Origin: an uncultured Bacteroides sp.
Lineage (GTDB): Bacteria; Bacteroidota; Bacteroidia; Bacteroidales; Bacteroidaceae
DNA: 64,000 bases
Reading direction: 5' to 3'
Assembly (NCBI RefSeq): GCF_963677715.1
Contig: NZ_OY782495.1
Location: 2,842,001 to 2,906,000, forward strand
Shown here piece by piece: positions 48,011 through 55,461 of the stretch. The notes below the pieces were generated by a model, which saw nothing but the letters and a program-made list of their open reading frames with translations, had not been told where the DNA came from and ran no database searches. Every line of letters begins with the position of its first letter. The first letter of the stretch is position 1. Made by a program: the position numbers and the translations under genes.

Positions 48011-48979
48011 ATGAAAAAGAGTTTGATTTATATTTGTTTGTTTTCATTAGGTTTATTGACACCTTGCCAGTCTTGTAGTTCTGAATATAAGAATGTTGAT
48101 GAAATTATAGTTGATAAAGTTGAAACGCCTGTTCCTCTGGGCGACCCGTTCATTTTATTGCATGATGGGACCTATTATGCTTATGGTACTCATTCGGATG
48201 AGGGCATTGAAGTCTATACATCAGGAGACCTAAAGACATGGAAACTGTATGGTCTGGCATTGGATAAGAATGATGTGTGGGCCGACCGTTGGTTTTGGGC
48301 TCCTGAAGTGTATGAAGTTGATGGGAAGTTCTATATGTACTACTCGGCTGACGAACATATCTGCGTGGCTATTTCCGATTCTCCTTTAGGCCCTTTTAAA
48401 CAGGCTAAACAGGAGCCTATGATTGCCGATGAAAAAAGTATCGATAATTCTCTATTCATTGATGATGACGGTAAACCTTATTTGTTTTTTGTTCGCTTCA
48501 ATGATGGGAATAATATATGGGTGGCTGAACTGGAGAACGATTTGATAACCATTAAGAAGGAAACGATGCATCCTTGCATCCATGTTTCCCAAAGTTGGGA
48601 AGAAGTTTGGCCACGCGTAAATGAAGGCCCGTTTGTCCTCAAACATAATGGTATTTATTATATGACTTATTCTGCAAATAGCTATGAAAGCCCATTCTAT
48701 GGGGTGGGTTGTGCTACAGCTACCAATATAATGAGCGAGTGGACCAAATATGATGAAAATCCGTTGTTGCAAAAGCCCGGTGAGTTAGTGGGAGTAGGGC
48801 ACAATGCTATCTTTACTGATAAAGAGGGTAAAATCCGCATTGTATATCACGCTCATAAAGATAAGAATAATATCCATCCTCGTGCCATGTATATAGGGAA
48901 TGTTTTATTTGAAAACATCAATAAAATTGACCGCATGAGAATTAGCAAAGAATATATTATTCCTAAATTAGTGAAATAA
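48011..48979 (+). CDS. GH43-family glycoside hydrolase, lipoprotein
   Basis: This 322-aa single-domain five-bladed propeller has a lipoprotein-like N-terminus (LGLLTPCQSC). The catalytic triad is readable: Asp in PLGDPFILLHDGTYYAYGT, Asp in SIDNSLFIDDDGKPYLFF and Glu in RVNEGPFVLKHNGIYYMTYS. A His-containing VGHNAIFTDKEGKIRIVYH segment matches the metal-site region of the family. GH43 enzymes remove alpha-L-arabinofuranose or beta-D-xylose. It lies 35 bp behind the large GH43-like gene and directly abuts the next GH43 gene. Confidence 0.92.
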   Translation: MKKSLIYICLFSLGLLTPCQSCSSEYKNVDEIIVDKVETPVPLGDPFILLHDGTYYAYGTHSDEGIEVYTSGDLKTWKLYGLALDKNDVWADRWFWAPEVYEVDGKFYMYYSADEHICVAISDSPLGPFKQAKQEPMIADEKSIDNSLFIDDDGKPYLFFVRFNDGNNIWVAELENDLITIKKETMHPCIHVSQSWEEVWPRVNEGPFVLKHNGIYYMTYSANSYESPFYGVGCATATNIMSEWTKYDENPLLQKPGELVGVGHNAIFTDKEGKIRIVYHAHKDKNNIHPRAMYIGNVLFENINKIDRMRISKEYIIPKLVK

Positions 48980-49996
48980 ATGAATATGATAAAAGAACTA
49001 TCTGTGCTTGTCTTTTTATGTTTTATTGCCTGTTCTTCATCTTCAAGCTCGGAGGACACTCCCGGTAAAGTACCGGAAAGTAATATTGGTTATTACCAGA
49101 ATCCTGTTGTGAATTATAGTCTTCCAGATCCTTCTGTTATCAAAGGAGATGATGGTTATTACTACTTATACGCAACTGAAGATATTCGCAATTTACCTAT
49201 TCATCGTTCCAAAGATTTAGTGAATTGGAAATTTGTGGGAACGGCTTTCACTGATCAAACGCGACCTGATTTTGTACCGAATGGTGGGTTATGGGCACCG
49301 GATATTAATAAGATTGGGAACCAATATGTACTTTATTACGCAATGTCGGTTTGGGGCGGCGAGTGGACTTGCGGCATTGGCTGTGCTGTCTCTGATAAAC
49401 TCGAAGGGCCGTTTCAGGATCAGGGTAAACTTTTTATCAGCAGCGAAATCAATGTTCAGAACTCAATTGATCCCTTTTATATTGAAGAGGGAGGAAAGAA
49501 GTATCTTTTCTGGGGAAGTTTTCGTGGTATTTATGGTATAGAATTGACGGCAGACGGGCTCTCTGTGAAAAGAGGTGAGACTCCGGAGCAGATAGCCGGG
49601 ACTGCTTATGAGGGAACGTATATTTATAAAAAGGAGAGTTACTATTATCTTTTTGCTTCAATCGGTACTTGTTGTGAGGGCTTAAAGAGTACTTATACGA
49701 CTGTTGTAGGGCGTTCGAAAAATCTGTTCGGACCTTATGTCGATAAAAAAGGTAATCGGATGTTAGATAATCACCATGAAATTCTGATTCATAAAAATAA
49801 TGCTTTTGTAGGAACAGGGCATAATTCTGAGATTATAACGGATAATGCAGGAGTAGAATGGATGTTTTATCATGCCGTTAGCACAAAGAACCCTGAAGGT
49901 CGTGTGTTGATGCTTGATAAAATAGGATGGGAAGACGGATGGCCGTCAGTGGATACGGATTCGCCTTCGTTGAAGTCTGAGATGCCTGTATTCTAA
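48980..49996 (+). CDS. GH43-family glycoside hydrolase, arabinanase-like lipoprotein
   Basis: This 338-aa lipoprotein has a lipobox ending at Cys18 (CFIAC) followed by a serine and acidic stretch. The propeller has Asp in SLPDPSVIKGDDGYYYLYAT, Asp in NSIDPFYIEEGGKKYLFWG and Glu in GTAYEGTYIYKKESYYYLFA, with GTGHNSEIITDNAGVEWMFYH near the end. The NGGLWAPDINKIGNQYVLYY pattern resembles endo-arabinanases and related arabinofuranosidases. The ATG abuts the previous stop codon with no gap; a second ATG is at 48986. Co-translation with the upstream GH43 gene is likely. Confidence 0.92.
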   Translation: MNMIKELSVLVFLCFIACSSSSSSEDTPGKVPESNIGYYQNPVVNYSLPDPSVIKGDDGYYYLYATEDIRNLPIHRSKDLVNWKFVGTAFTDQTRPDFVPNGGLWAPDINKIGNQYVLYYAMSVWGGEWTCGIGCAVSDKLEGPFQDQGKLFISSEINVQNSIDPFYIEEGGKKYLFWGSFRGIYGIELTADGLSVKRGETPEQIAGTAYEGTYIYKKESYYYLFASIGTCCEGLKSTYTTVVGRSKNLFGPYVDKKGNRMLDNHHEILIHKNNAFVGTGHNSEIITDNAGVEWMFYHAVSTKNPEGRVLMLDKIGWEDGWPSVDTDSPSLKSEMPVF

Positions 49997-50021
49997 TAAA
50001 TCAATTCAAATAGATATAAAG

Positions 50022-52049
50022 ATGAAAATAAAAAGATTGTTGTTTGGGGTAATGGCTTTAATGGGCACTGTGTGTGTGGGAGCTATAAATTATATGCCGG
50101 AAAATGTTTCGGCTTCTATCTCTCTGAAAATTCCGGGAAATGATGCAAAGCAATATCCGCTGTGCCTACAGAAGTTGAAAGATAACTATTTTCAATATCA
50201 GTTGGTTTCTTCCGGAAAAATGCCGTTGACTATTTTCCAGAATGTTGAAGAGAAGGGGGGACAACGACGTGTCACTGTTTTCATCACGGCATTGGAGGAT
50301 GTCTATTTTAATTATGGTGAACGGATAAAGACCGGATATAAGCATGATAATTGTTTGTTCTACATGCCCGGTTTCTGGTATCGTCGTAATTTGCGTTCTC
50401 CCAAAGAAGCACCTTCGTTTCATTCTTCTGATAGCTGGTTGGTGCGTGAAGATCGTTTGAGTACACCGCTCACTGCTATTTTTGATACGAAAAACAAGAA
50501 ATTGATGTCTGTCATCCGTATAGATAAATTCGATAAAGAAGCTTTGACGACTCACAAAGAAGGCGAAGTCATTCTGTCTGGAGAAACGTCTATCGGATAC
50601 ACTGGTTTTGAGAATATATCCGGAATGGCTATGTTATCATTTGGTTTTCCATATAAAGAGATCCCAAAAACCTATATCCGCAAGTTAATACTGGCTCCTC
50701 CCGTTGAGGCATTCCAGTTGCTTAGCAAGGGAGAAAGTATCTCTTTAACTTGGGAAATTTCAGAACGGGAAGCGGCCGATTTTTCCGAATGTGTACAACG
50801 TACGTGGGAATATTGTTACGACACGAATCAACCGCAATCGGTTAATACACCCTATACACCAGATAAAATAAAAAAGGTATTGAGTAATTTTTTTGTGGGG
50901 AGCTATGTGGATGATGCTCCGACTCATTATTATTCCGGTGTTGAGATGCGTACGGCTACTTGTGAGGATACAGATGTTGCTGAGGTTGGTTTTGTTGGAC
51001 GTACTTTACTGAATGCATTCAATGCTTTGGAGTATGGAGAGCAAGAGAAACGGACGGACTTAACGGCAAATGCCAATAGTATCTTTGATACCTATTTGCA
51101 GAATGGTTTTTCTTCGGTTGGCTTTTTCAATGAGGTAGTAAATTATAAACGTAATTTTATAGAACAAATTCATAGCATTCGCCGTCAGTCGGAAGGAGTT
51201 TATGCTATGCTACATTATCTGAATTACGAAAAGCAGCAAGGCCGCAAGCATGCAGCATGGGAAAAACGAATAAAGGGAATGCTAGATATGTTCCTCTGTC
51301 TGCAGAATCCAGACGGTAGTTTCCCGCGTAAGTTCAAAGATGATTTTTCGATAGTGGATAAAAGTGGTGGAAGTACGCCATCGGCAACTCTGCCTTTAGT
51401 CATGGCATATAAGTATTTTAAAGATGAGCGTTATTTGAAAAGTGCCAAGCGTACTCTTGATTATTTAGAAAGAGAACTGATATTAAAATCAGATTACTTT
51501 TCTTCTACCTTGGATGCCAACTGCGAAGACAAAGAAGCTTCTCTATATGCCTCTACTGCAGCCTATTATTTGGCATTGGTAACTAAAGGAACGGAACAGG
51601 CACATTATGCAGGATTGGCAAAGAAAGCGGCTTATTTTGCTTTGTCTTGGTATTATACATGGGATGTTCCCTTTGCTCAGGGGCAAATGCTGGGTGATTT
51701 AGGATTGAAAACTCGTGGATGGGGCAATGTTTCGGTAGAGAATAATCACATTGATGTATTTGTTTTTGAATTTGCTGATGTGTTGAACTGGCTATCGAAG
51801 AAGTATGATGAGAAACGTTTCGCTGATTTTGCACAAGTCATCAGTAGTTCCATGTGCCAGTTGCTGCCGATTGAGGGGAATCTTTGTGGGATTGCGAAAG
51901 TAGGCTATTATCCTGAAGTAGTGCAGCATACCAATTGGGATTATGGAAAGAACGGGAAAGGATTTTATAACGATATTTTTGCTCCTGGCTGGACAGTTGC
52001 TTCTTTATGGGAATTGTTATCGCCGGGACGTGCGGAACGTTTTTTTTAA
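50022..52049 (+). CDS. Secreted PUL protein of unknown family, possible alpha/alpha-barrel glycosidase
   Basis: I do not recognise this 675-aa protein at family level. It has a signal peptide (about 1-21). The N-terminal half (about 25-260) is rich in beta strands and contains PGFWYRRNLRSP and SSDSWLVREDRLSTPLTAIF. The C-terminal half (about 280-675) is helical with repeated hairpins (GVYAMLHYLNYEKQQGRKH, MLDMFLCLQNPDGSFPRKF, EASLYASTAAYYLALVTKG, YYTWDVPFAQGQMLGDLG), the look of an alpha/alpha-toroid glycosidase or lyase. It starts 25 bp after the last GH43 gene and ends the PUL. A glycoside-cleaving role is inference from position and fold impression. Confidence 0.6.
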   Translation: MKIKRLLFGVMALMGTVCVGAINYMPENVSASISLKIPGNDAKQYPLCLQKLKDNYFQYQLVSSGKMPLTIFQNVEEKGGQRRVTVFITALEDVYFNYGERIKTGYKHDNCLFYMPGFWYRRNLRSPKEAPSFHSSDSWLVREDRLSTPLTAIFDTKNKKLMSVIRIDKFDKEALTTHKEGEVILSGETSIGYTGFENISGMAMLSFGFPYKEIPKTYIRKLILAPPVEAFQLLSKGESISLTWEISEREAADFSECVQRTWEYCYDTNQPQSVNTPYTPDKIKKVLSNFFVGSYVDDAPTHYYSGVEMRTATCEDTDVAEVGFVGRTLLNAFNALEYGEQEKRTDLTANANSIFDTYLQNGFSSVGFFNEVVNYKRNFIEQIHSIRRQSEGVYAMLHYLNYEKQQGRKHAAWEKRIKGMLDMFLCLQNPDGSFPRKFKDDFSIVDKSGGSTPSATLPLVMAYKYFKDERYLKSAKRTLDYLERELILKSDYFSSTLDANCEDKEASLYASTAAYYLALVTKGTEQAHYAGLAKKAAYFALSWYYTWDVPFAQGQMLGDLGLKTRGWGNVSVENNHIDVFVFEFADVLNWLSKKYDEKRFADFAQVISSSMCQLLPIEGNLCGIAKVGYYPEVVQHTNWDYGKNGKGFYNDIFAPGWTVASLWELLSPGRAERFF

Positions 52050-52086
52050 AATGCGAATTAGCTTTAAGAATATGGGTAAGTAGTGA

Positions 52087-52253
52087 ATTTTTAGTCCTAA
52101 TGATACGCCACTTACCTCAGGAGAAATTACATCATTCTATCCGGCAAAAAAGTTCATGGCCGCAAAGGCGCAATTGTGGCTGTTATTAAAGGAAGCAAAA
52201 CGGAAGTCATATCAAAAGTTACCCCTCTTACTATTCCGCAGAAGGAACAATAG
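52087..52253 (+). pseudogene. Frameshifted tail of a GH2-type glycosidase
   Basis: No intact frame exists. SPNDTPLTSGEITSFYPAKKF is readable at 52093-52155, then a one-base deletion near 52155 shifts to HGRKGAIVAVIKGSKTEVIS and on to a stop at 52251-52253. The sequence resembles the C-terminal domain of large GH2 beta-galactosidases (a strand ending FHG.. AIV.. .G). Stop codons lie just upstream at 52081-52086. It suggests that a larger GH2 gene once closed the PUL. Confidence 0.55.
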
Positions 52254-52278
52254 TAAGAGGGGTAACTTTTGATATGAC
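52206..52278. repeat. Perfect 30-bp inverted repeat with 13-nt loop
   Basis: The left arm 52206-52235 and right arm 52249-52278 are exact complements over 30 bp, enclosing CCGCAGAAGGAAC. The left arm lies in the GH2-type remnant and the right arm contains its stop codon. There is no T tract after it. Confidence 0.95.
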
Positions 52279-52489
52279 AGGCCGCATGGTAAAGGTCTTT
52301 AGAACTCCACTCAAAGGAGTAGTGGACATGATATTTTTCTTTTTTATAGTTGATAGAATTTAGGTCTAAAAGAAAAACGTATTTAGCATTCTTCTAAGAA
52401 TTACAACTGAGCTCGGAATAGCTCTGTTTACCATTGGCTTTTATAAAGGATAGTTGTTCTGTTCATGTGGGGGCAATTGGGGGGAAAAT

Positions 52490-52687
52490 AAAAACTCCCA
52501 ATCTTCAATGAAAATCAGGAGTTTACTTCTTTTTGCATTCTCTAAAGGTGGTGCCACCTGAACGTTTTATCTTTTGACAATCACCTTATTTATAATGTTT
52601 TATAGAGTATCTAAACAATAATGCAAATGAATGAACATAGTGCTTTCTTCAGTGTTTTGCCCGACAACGCTGTTGCCATTTCCATAT
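52490..52687 (-). ncRNA. Candidate small RNA of about 200 nt
   Basis: On the minus strand a consensus -7 (TATATTTG, 52694-52701) is followed by a stretch of about 200 nt with a 5' hairpin (GGCAAC/GTTGTC, about 52664-52678), a middle palindrome GGTGGCACCACC (52545-52556), and a terminator stem (52494-52526) with a U-rich tail. The only open frame is 24 codons (52685 down to 52611). It does not look like a leader of a neighbouring gene, since no gene follows on that strand. Confidence 0.5.
52494..52526 (-). terminator. Terminator of the candidate small RNA
   Basis: A 15-bp stem, all positions paired if G-U is allowed (52494-52508 with 52512-52526), with a 3-nt loop and TTTTTATTTT on the minus strand. 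Confidence 0.75.
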
Positions 52688-52693
52688 CCAATG

Positions 52694-52701
52694 CAAATAT
52701 A
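52694..52701 (-). promoter_or_regulatory. Promoter -7 element of the candidate small RNA
   Basis: The minus strand reads TATATTTG, a full consensus match; no -33 TTTG is visible at the expected place. Confidence 0.5.
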
Positions 52702-52833
52702 TAAATAAAATCTGAATAATCTGCTTCTTTTCTTTATTATATAAAATCAGATGATCTTAAACTGTATTCTTTGGGTTGTTCGCCCACATTGCAAGATATG
52801 GTATTATGTTTTTGGCTGAAGACAATTAAGATA

Positions 52834-53697
52834 TTAGCTATTTTTATACTCTTTCGGAGATACCCCGACAAGTCGTTTAAAATATTTTCCAAAAAAAGAT
52901 TGGGATGGAAAATTTAGTTCATCAGCTATCTGTTGAATGGTCATATTAGTTGATTTAAGTAATGCTTTCGCTTCTAATATGACATAGTTATCTATCCATT
53001 CATTACTTGACCTGCCGGTGAGATCTTTAATTAAAGTTGATAGGTACTTTGGTGTAATACATAGCTTATCGGCATAGAACTTTACTCCCCTTTGCTCCTT
53101 GTTGTGTTCTTTTACGAGAGTTAAAAAGTCTTCGAAAAGAATATTCTGTCTTGATTGACTTTTCTCTTTAGCAATTTTATGAAATTTATAACCAACTCCA
53201 TAGAAAAAAGCACGAGTCATATTTCTCACGGCTTCTAATCGATAAGGATTCTCTTCACTCCTTACTACTTTTTGCATCATATAATACCAACTCACTATAG
53301 CCTCCAATGTCTCTTGATTAAAAAGAATCGTTGGATTATTATGAACATTAAGAAATAAGGAAAGGCCTTGCTGAAGATTTAAACTTTGTGTGAATTTATT
53401 TGACATTACAATAAACAATCCGGTAAAGTCTTCACTCATATATTTATATTGCAGAATCTGGTCAGATAATATAATGACCATAGTTGACGGTTGAGCTCTA
53501 AATGGCTCCAAATCAATTTCACCTTCCAATATTCCACTCAGACAAATGATCGCTGTGGTTACGTCTACTTTGAACGGGTAAACAAATGTAGATTTAATGA
53601 TGGGTTTGTCCATGAGAACGAAATCATTATCAATCTTGTCAATTATCGAATTCTGAAGGTCAATCTGCCAGTTGAAAAGAGGTATGTTTTTTCTCAT
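52834..53697 (-). CDS. AraC-family transcriptional regulator, divergent from the RND efflux operon
   Basis: This 287-aa regulator has an N-terminal cupin-like sensing half (about 20-130) and a C-terminal AraC double helix-turn-helix at about 185-285 (GVKFYADKLCITPKYLSTLI and TIQQIADELNFPSQSFFGKYFKRLVGVSP). It has a complete consensus promoter at 53717-53747. The next intact genes, divergent and 636 bp away, encode an RND efflux system, and AraC proteins often control such pumps in Bacteroidetes. This link is inference from position. Confidence 0.9.
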   Translation of the reverse strand: MRKNIPLFNWQIDLQNSIIDKIDNDFVLMDKPIIKSTFVYPFKVDVTTAIICLSGILEGEIDLEPFRAQPSTMVIILSDQILQYKYMSEDFTGLFIVMSNKFTQSLNLQQGLSLFLNVHNNPTILFNQETLEAIVSWYYMMQKVVRSEENPYRLEAVRNMTRAFFYGVGYKFHKIAKEKSQSRQNILFEDFLTLVKEHNKEQRGVKFYADKLCITPKYLSTLIKDLTGRSSNEWIDNYVILEAKALLKSTNMTIQQIADELNFPSQSFFGKYFKRLVGVSPKEYKNS

Positions 53698-53716
53698 GAT
53701 CTGATTCTTTTTCTTG

Positions 53717-53747
53717 CAAAAATAGGTTGATTAATTCTTATTCCAAA
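53717..53747 (-). promoter_or_regulatory. Complete promoter of the AraC gene
   Basis: On the minus strand TTTG (53744-53747) and TATTTTTG (53717-53724) are exactly 19 bp apart, the consensus Bacteroides layout. Confidence 0.85.
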
Positions 53748-53931
53748 ATAAATTCGACCAATCGTCCATTATACTCGAACTATTAACCTTTCACACGTAG
53801 ATTATCCCCCATAAATTTGCCCCATATTTAATATAGTTCAAAAAGATCATCATTTGGTGACAGATTGAACAAAGTCATAAGAAGTAAGAAATAATATTCT
53901 TAACAATTTAAAAAATAAAGAAAAATGAAAA

Positions 53932-54256
53932 ATGAAGAAGATCGTAATAGTAGTTGTAGGTTTGCTGATTGTTGGACTTACTCAAATAAATGCACAATCC
54001 TCTGTTTTTAATAAGTTGTCCTTTGGAATCAAAGCTGAAGGAAATGCTTCTAATTTTATGCTTTTTTGATATAGATAATTTAAAGATGAAGATAGGATCA
54101 GGAGGAAGCGTTGGTGGATTTATAAAGTTAGATATCTAAAAAAACGCTATTCAAAAAGATATACTGTTTTCATATTTAACTTCCGAATTGGAACAAGATG
54201 GAATTAAAGATATCTACGAATCATTGGCTATTGAAGTCCCCTATCCATGCTTTTAA
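53932..54256 (+). pseudogene. Broken outer membrane beta-barrel (porin-family) gene
   Basis: The start is intact: a signal peptide (MKKIVIVVVGLLIVGLTQIN) and SFGIKAEGNASNFML, then a frameshift in a run of six T at 54062-54067. Reading on with one T fewer gives FDIDNLKMKIGSGGSVGGFI, a TAA at 54138-54140 where Ser would fit, then KNAIQKDILFSYLTSELEQD and IEVP. The pattern is that of small outer membrane barrel proteins (about 200 aa) of Bacteroidetes. The C-terminal half is missing. It stands at the head of the RND operon. Confidence 0.7.
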
Positions 54257-54333
54257 TAATATAACGAACAAAGCAGATGGCTTTTTAGAGCCTCTGTTGT
54301 TCTAAATAACAATCTCATTAAATACGATTTACT

Positions 54334-55449
54334 ATGATTTTCAAAAATAAAAAAAATTATGCGCCATTGATTATAATTGCTGTATGTTGCGTTTTTTTTT
54401 CATGTAAAAAGAATGCACATACGTCAGCAACTGGCACTTATAAAATCATGCGGGTCTCATTATCAAACGCCACTATTTCGTCGAATTATTCTGCATCGGT
54501 ACAGGGCAAACAAAATGTGGAAATCCGACCACAGGTAAGTGGCCTTATCACGAAAATCTATATAAATGAAGGTGCAGTGGTCAAAAAGGGACAATTTTTA
54601 TTTGTTATAGATCAAGTCCCTTACCAGGCAGCTCTTGAAACAGCTATAGCAGATGTAATGAGTGCACAGGCCAAAGTTGCAACGGCGCAATTGGAAGCAG
54701 ACAGCAAGCGCGAACTCTTTGGCGAAAATGTAATTTCTGAATTTGAACTTAAAACAGCACAAAATAGTCTGTTAGAAGCGAAAGCCGCTTTGGCGCAAGC
54801 AAGAGCTACAGAAAAAAACGCCCGTAATAGCCTTTCTTATACCGTAATTAAAAGCCCTGTTGATGGCGTTGCAAGCATGATTCCTTACAAGGTTGGTGCT
54901 TTGGTAAATTCATCAATAACCGATCCATTAGTCACCGTCACAAGTGAGGCTGAAATGTATGTCTATTTTTCTATGACTGAAAACTCGCTTTTGGAATTAG
55001 GCAAAGGTAAGGAACGTTTGACTGACATTATTCCAAATATGCCTGCTGTCAAATTAGTACTAAATAATGGAACAGCATATGATGTGGATGGTAAAATAGA
55101 TGCCATCAGCGGTACAATCGATCCACAAACCGGAGCTGTCAGTGTTCGTGCAATATTTGAAAATCCAAAACATATTTTACGAAACGGAGGTACGGCTTCT
55201 TTAATAATACCTTATGAAAAAAAGAATTGCATTATTATACCTAAAACTGCAACATTTGAAATTCAAGATAAGATTTATGTCTATAAAGTAGTTGAAGGGA
55301 AAGCTGTATCTGCGGAGATTGTACCATTCAAAATTAATAATGGGACAGAGTACGCTGTCGAATCCGGATTAAAGACAGGGGATCTTATTGTTGCAGAAGG
55401 AGCCGGATTATTACGCGAGGGAACCCCTATTCAAACAATAGAAAAATAA
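54334..55449 (+). CDS. RND efflux periplasmic adaptor (AcrA/MexA type)
   Basis: This is a membrane-fusion lipoprotein of 371 aa linking pump and outer membrane channel. The lipobox ends at Cys24 (VFFSC). A lipoyl domain half is at about 55-80 (VEIRPQVSGLITKIYINEGA), a coiled-coil hairpin at about 95-160 (rich in Ala, Lys and Glu), the second lipoyl half at VIKSPVDGVASMIPYKVGAL, and beta-barrel and proximal domains follow. It is first of three intact RND genes; the pump gene starts 12 bp later. Confidence 0.95.
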   Translation: MIFKNKKNYAPLIIIAVCCVFFSCKKNAHTSATGTYKIMRVSLSNATISSNYSASVQGKQNVEIRPQVSGLITKIYINEGAVVKKGQFLFVIDQVPYQAALETAIADVMSAQAKVATAQLEADSKRELFGENVISEFELKTAQNSLLEAKAALAQARATEKNARNSLSYTVIKSPVDGVASMIPYKVGALVNSSITDPLVTVTSEAEMYVYFSMTENSLLELGKGKERLTDIIPNMPAVKLVLNNGTAYDVDGKIDAISGTIDPQTGAVSVRAIFENPKHILRNGGTASLIIPYEKKNCIIIPKTATFEIQDKIYVYKVVEGKAVSAEIVPFKINNGTEYAVESGLKTGDLIVAEGAGLLREGTPIQTIEK

Positions 55450-55461
55450 TAATCTGACAAC

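Noticed and set aside
52007-52189. 60-codon frame across the end of the unknown PUL protein
   Set aside because: It is out of frame with both the PUL gene and the GH2-type remnant and looks like chance read-through.
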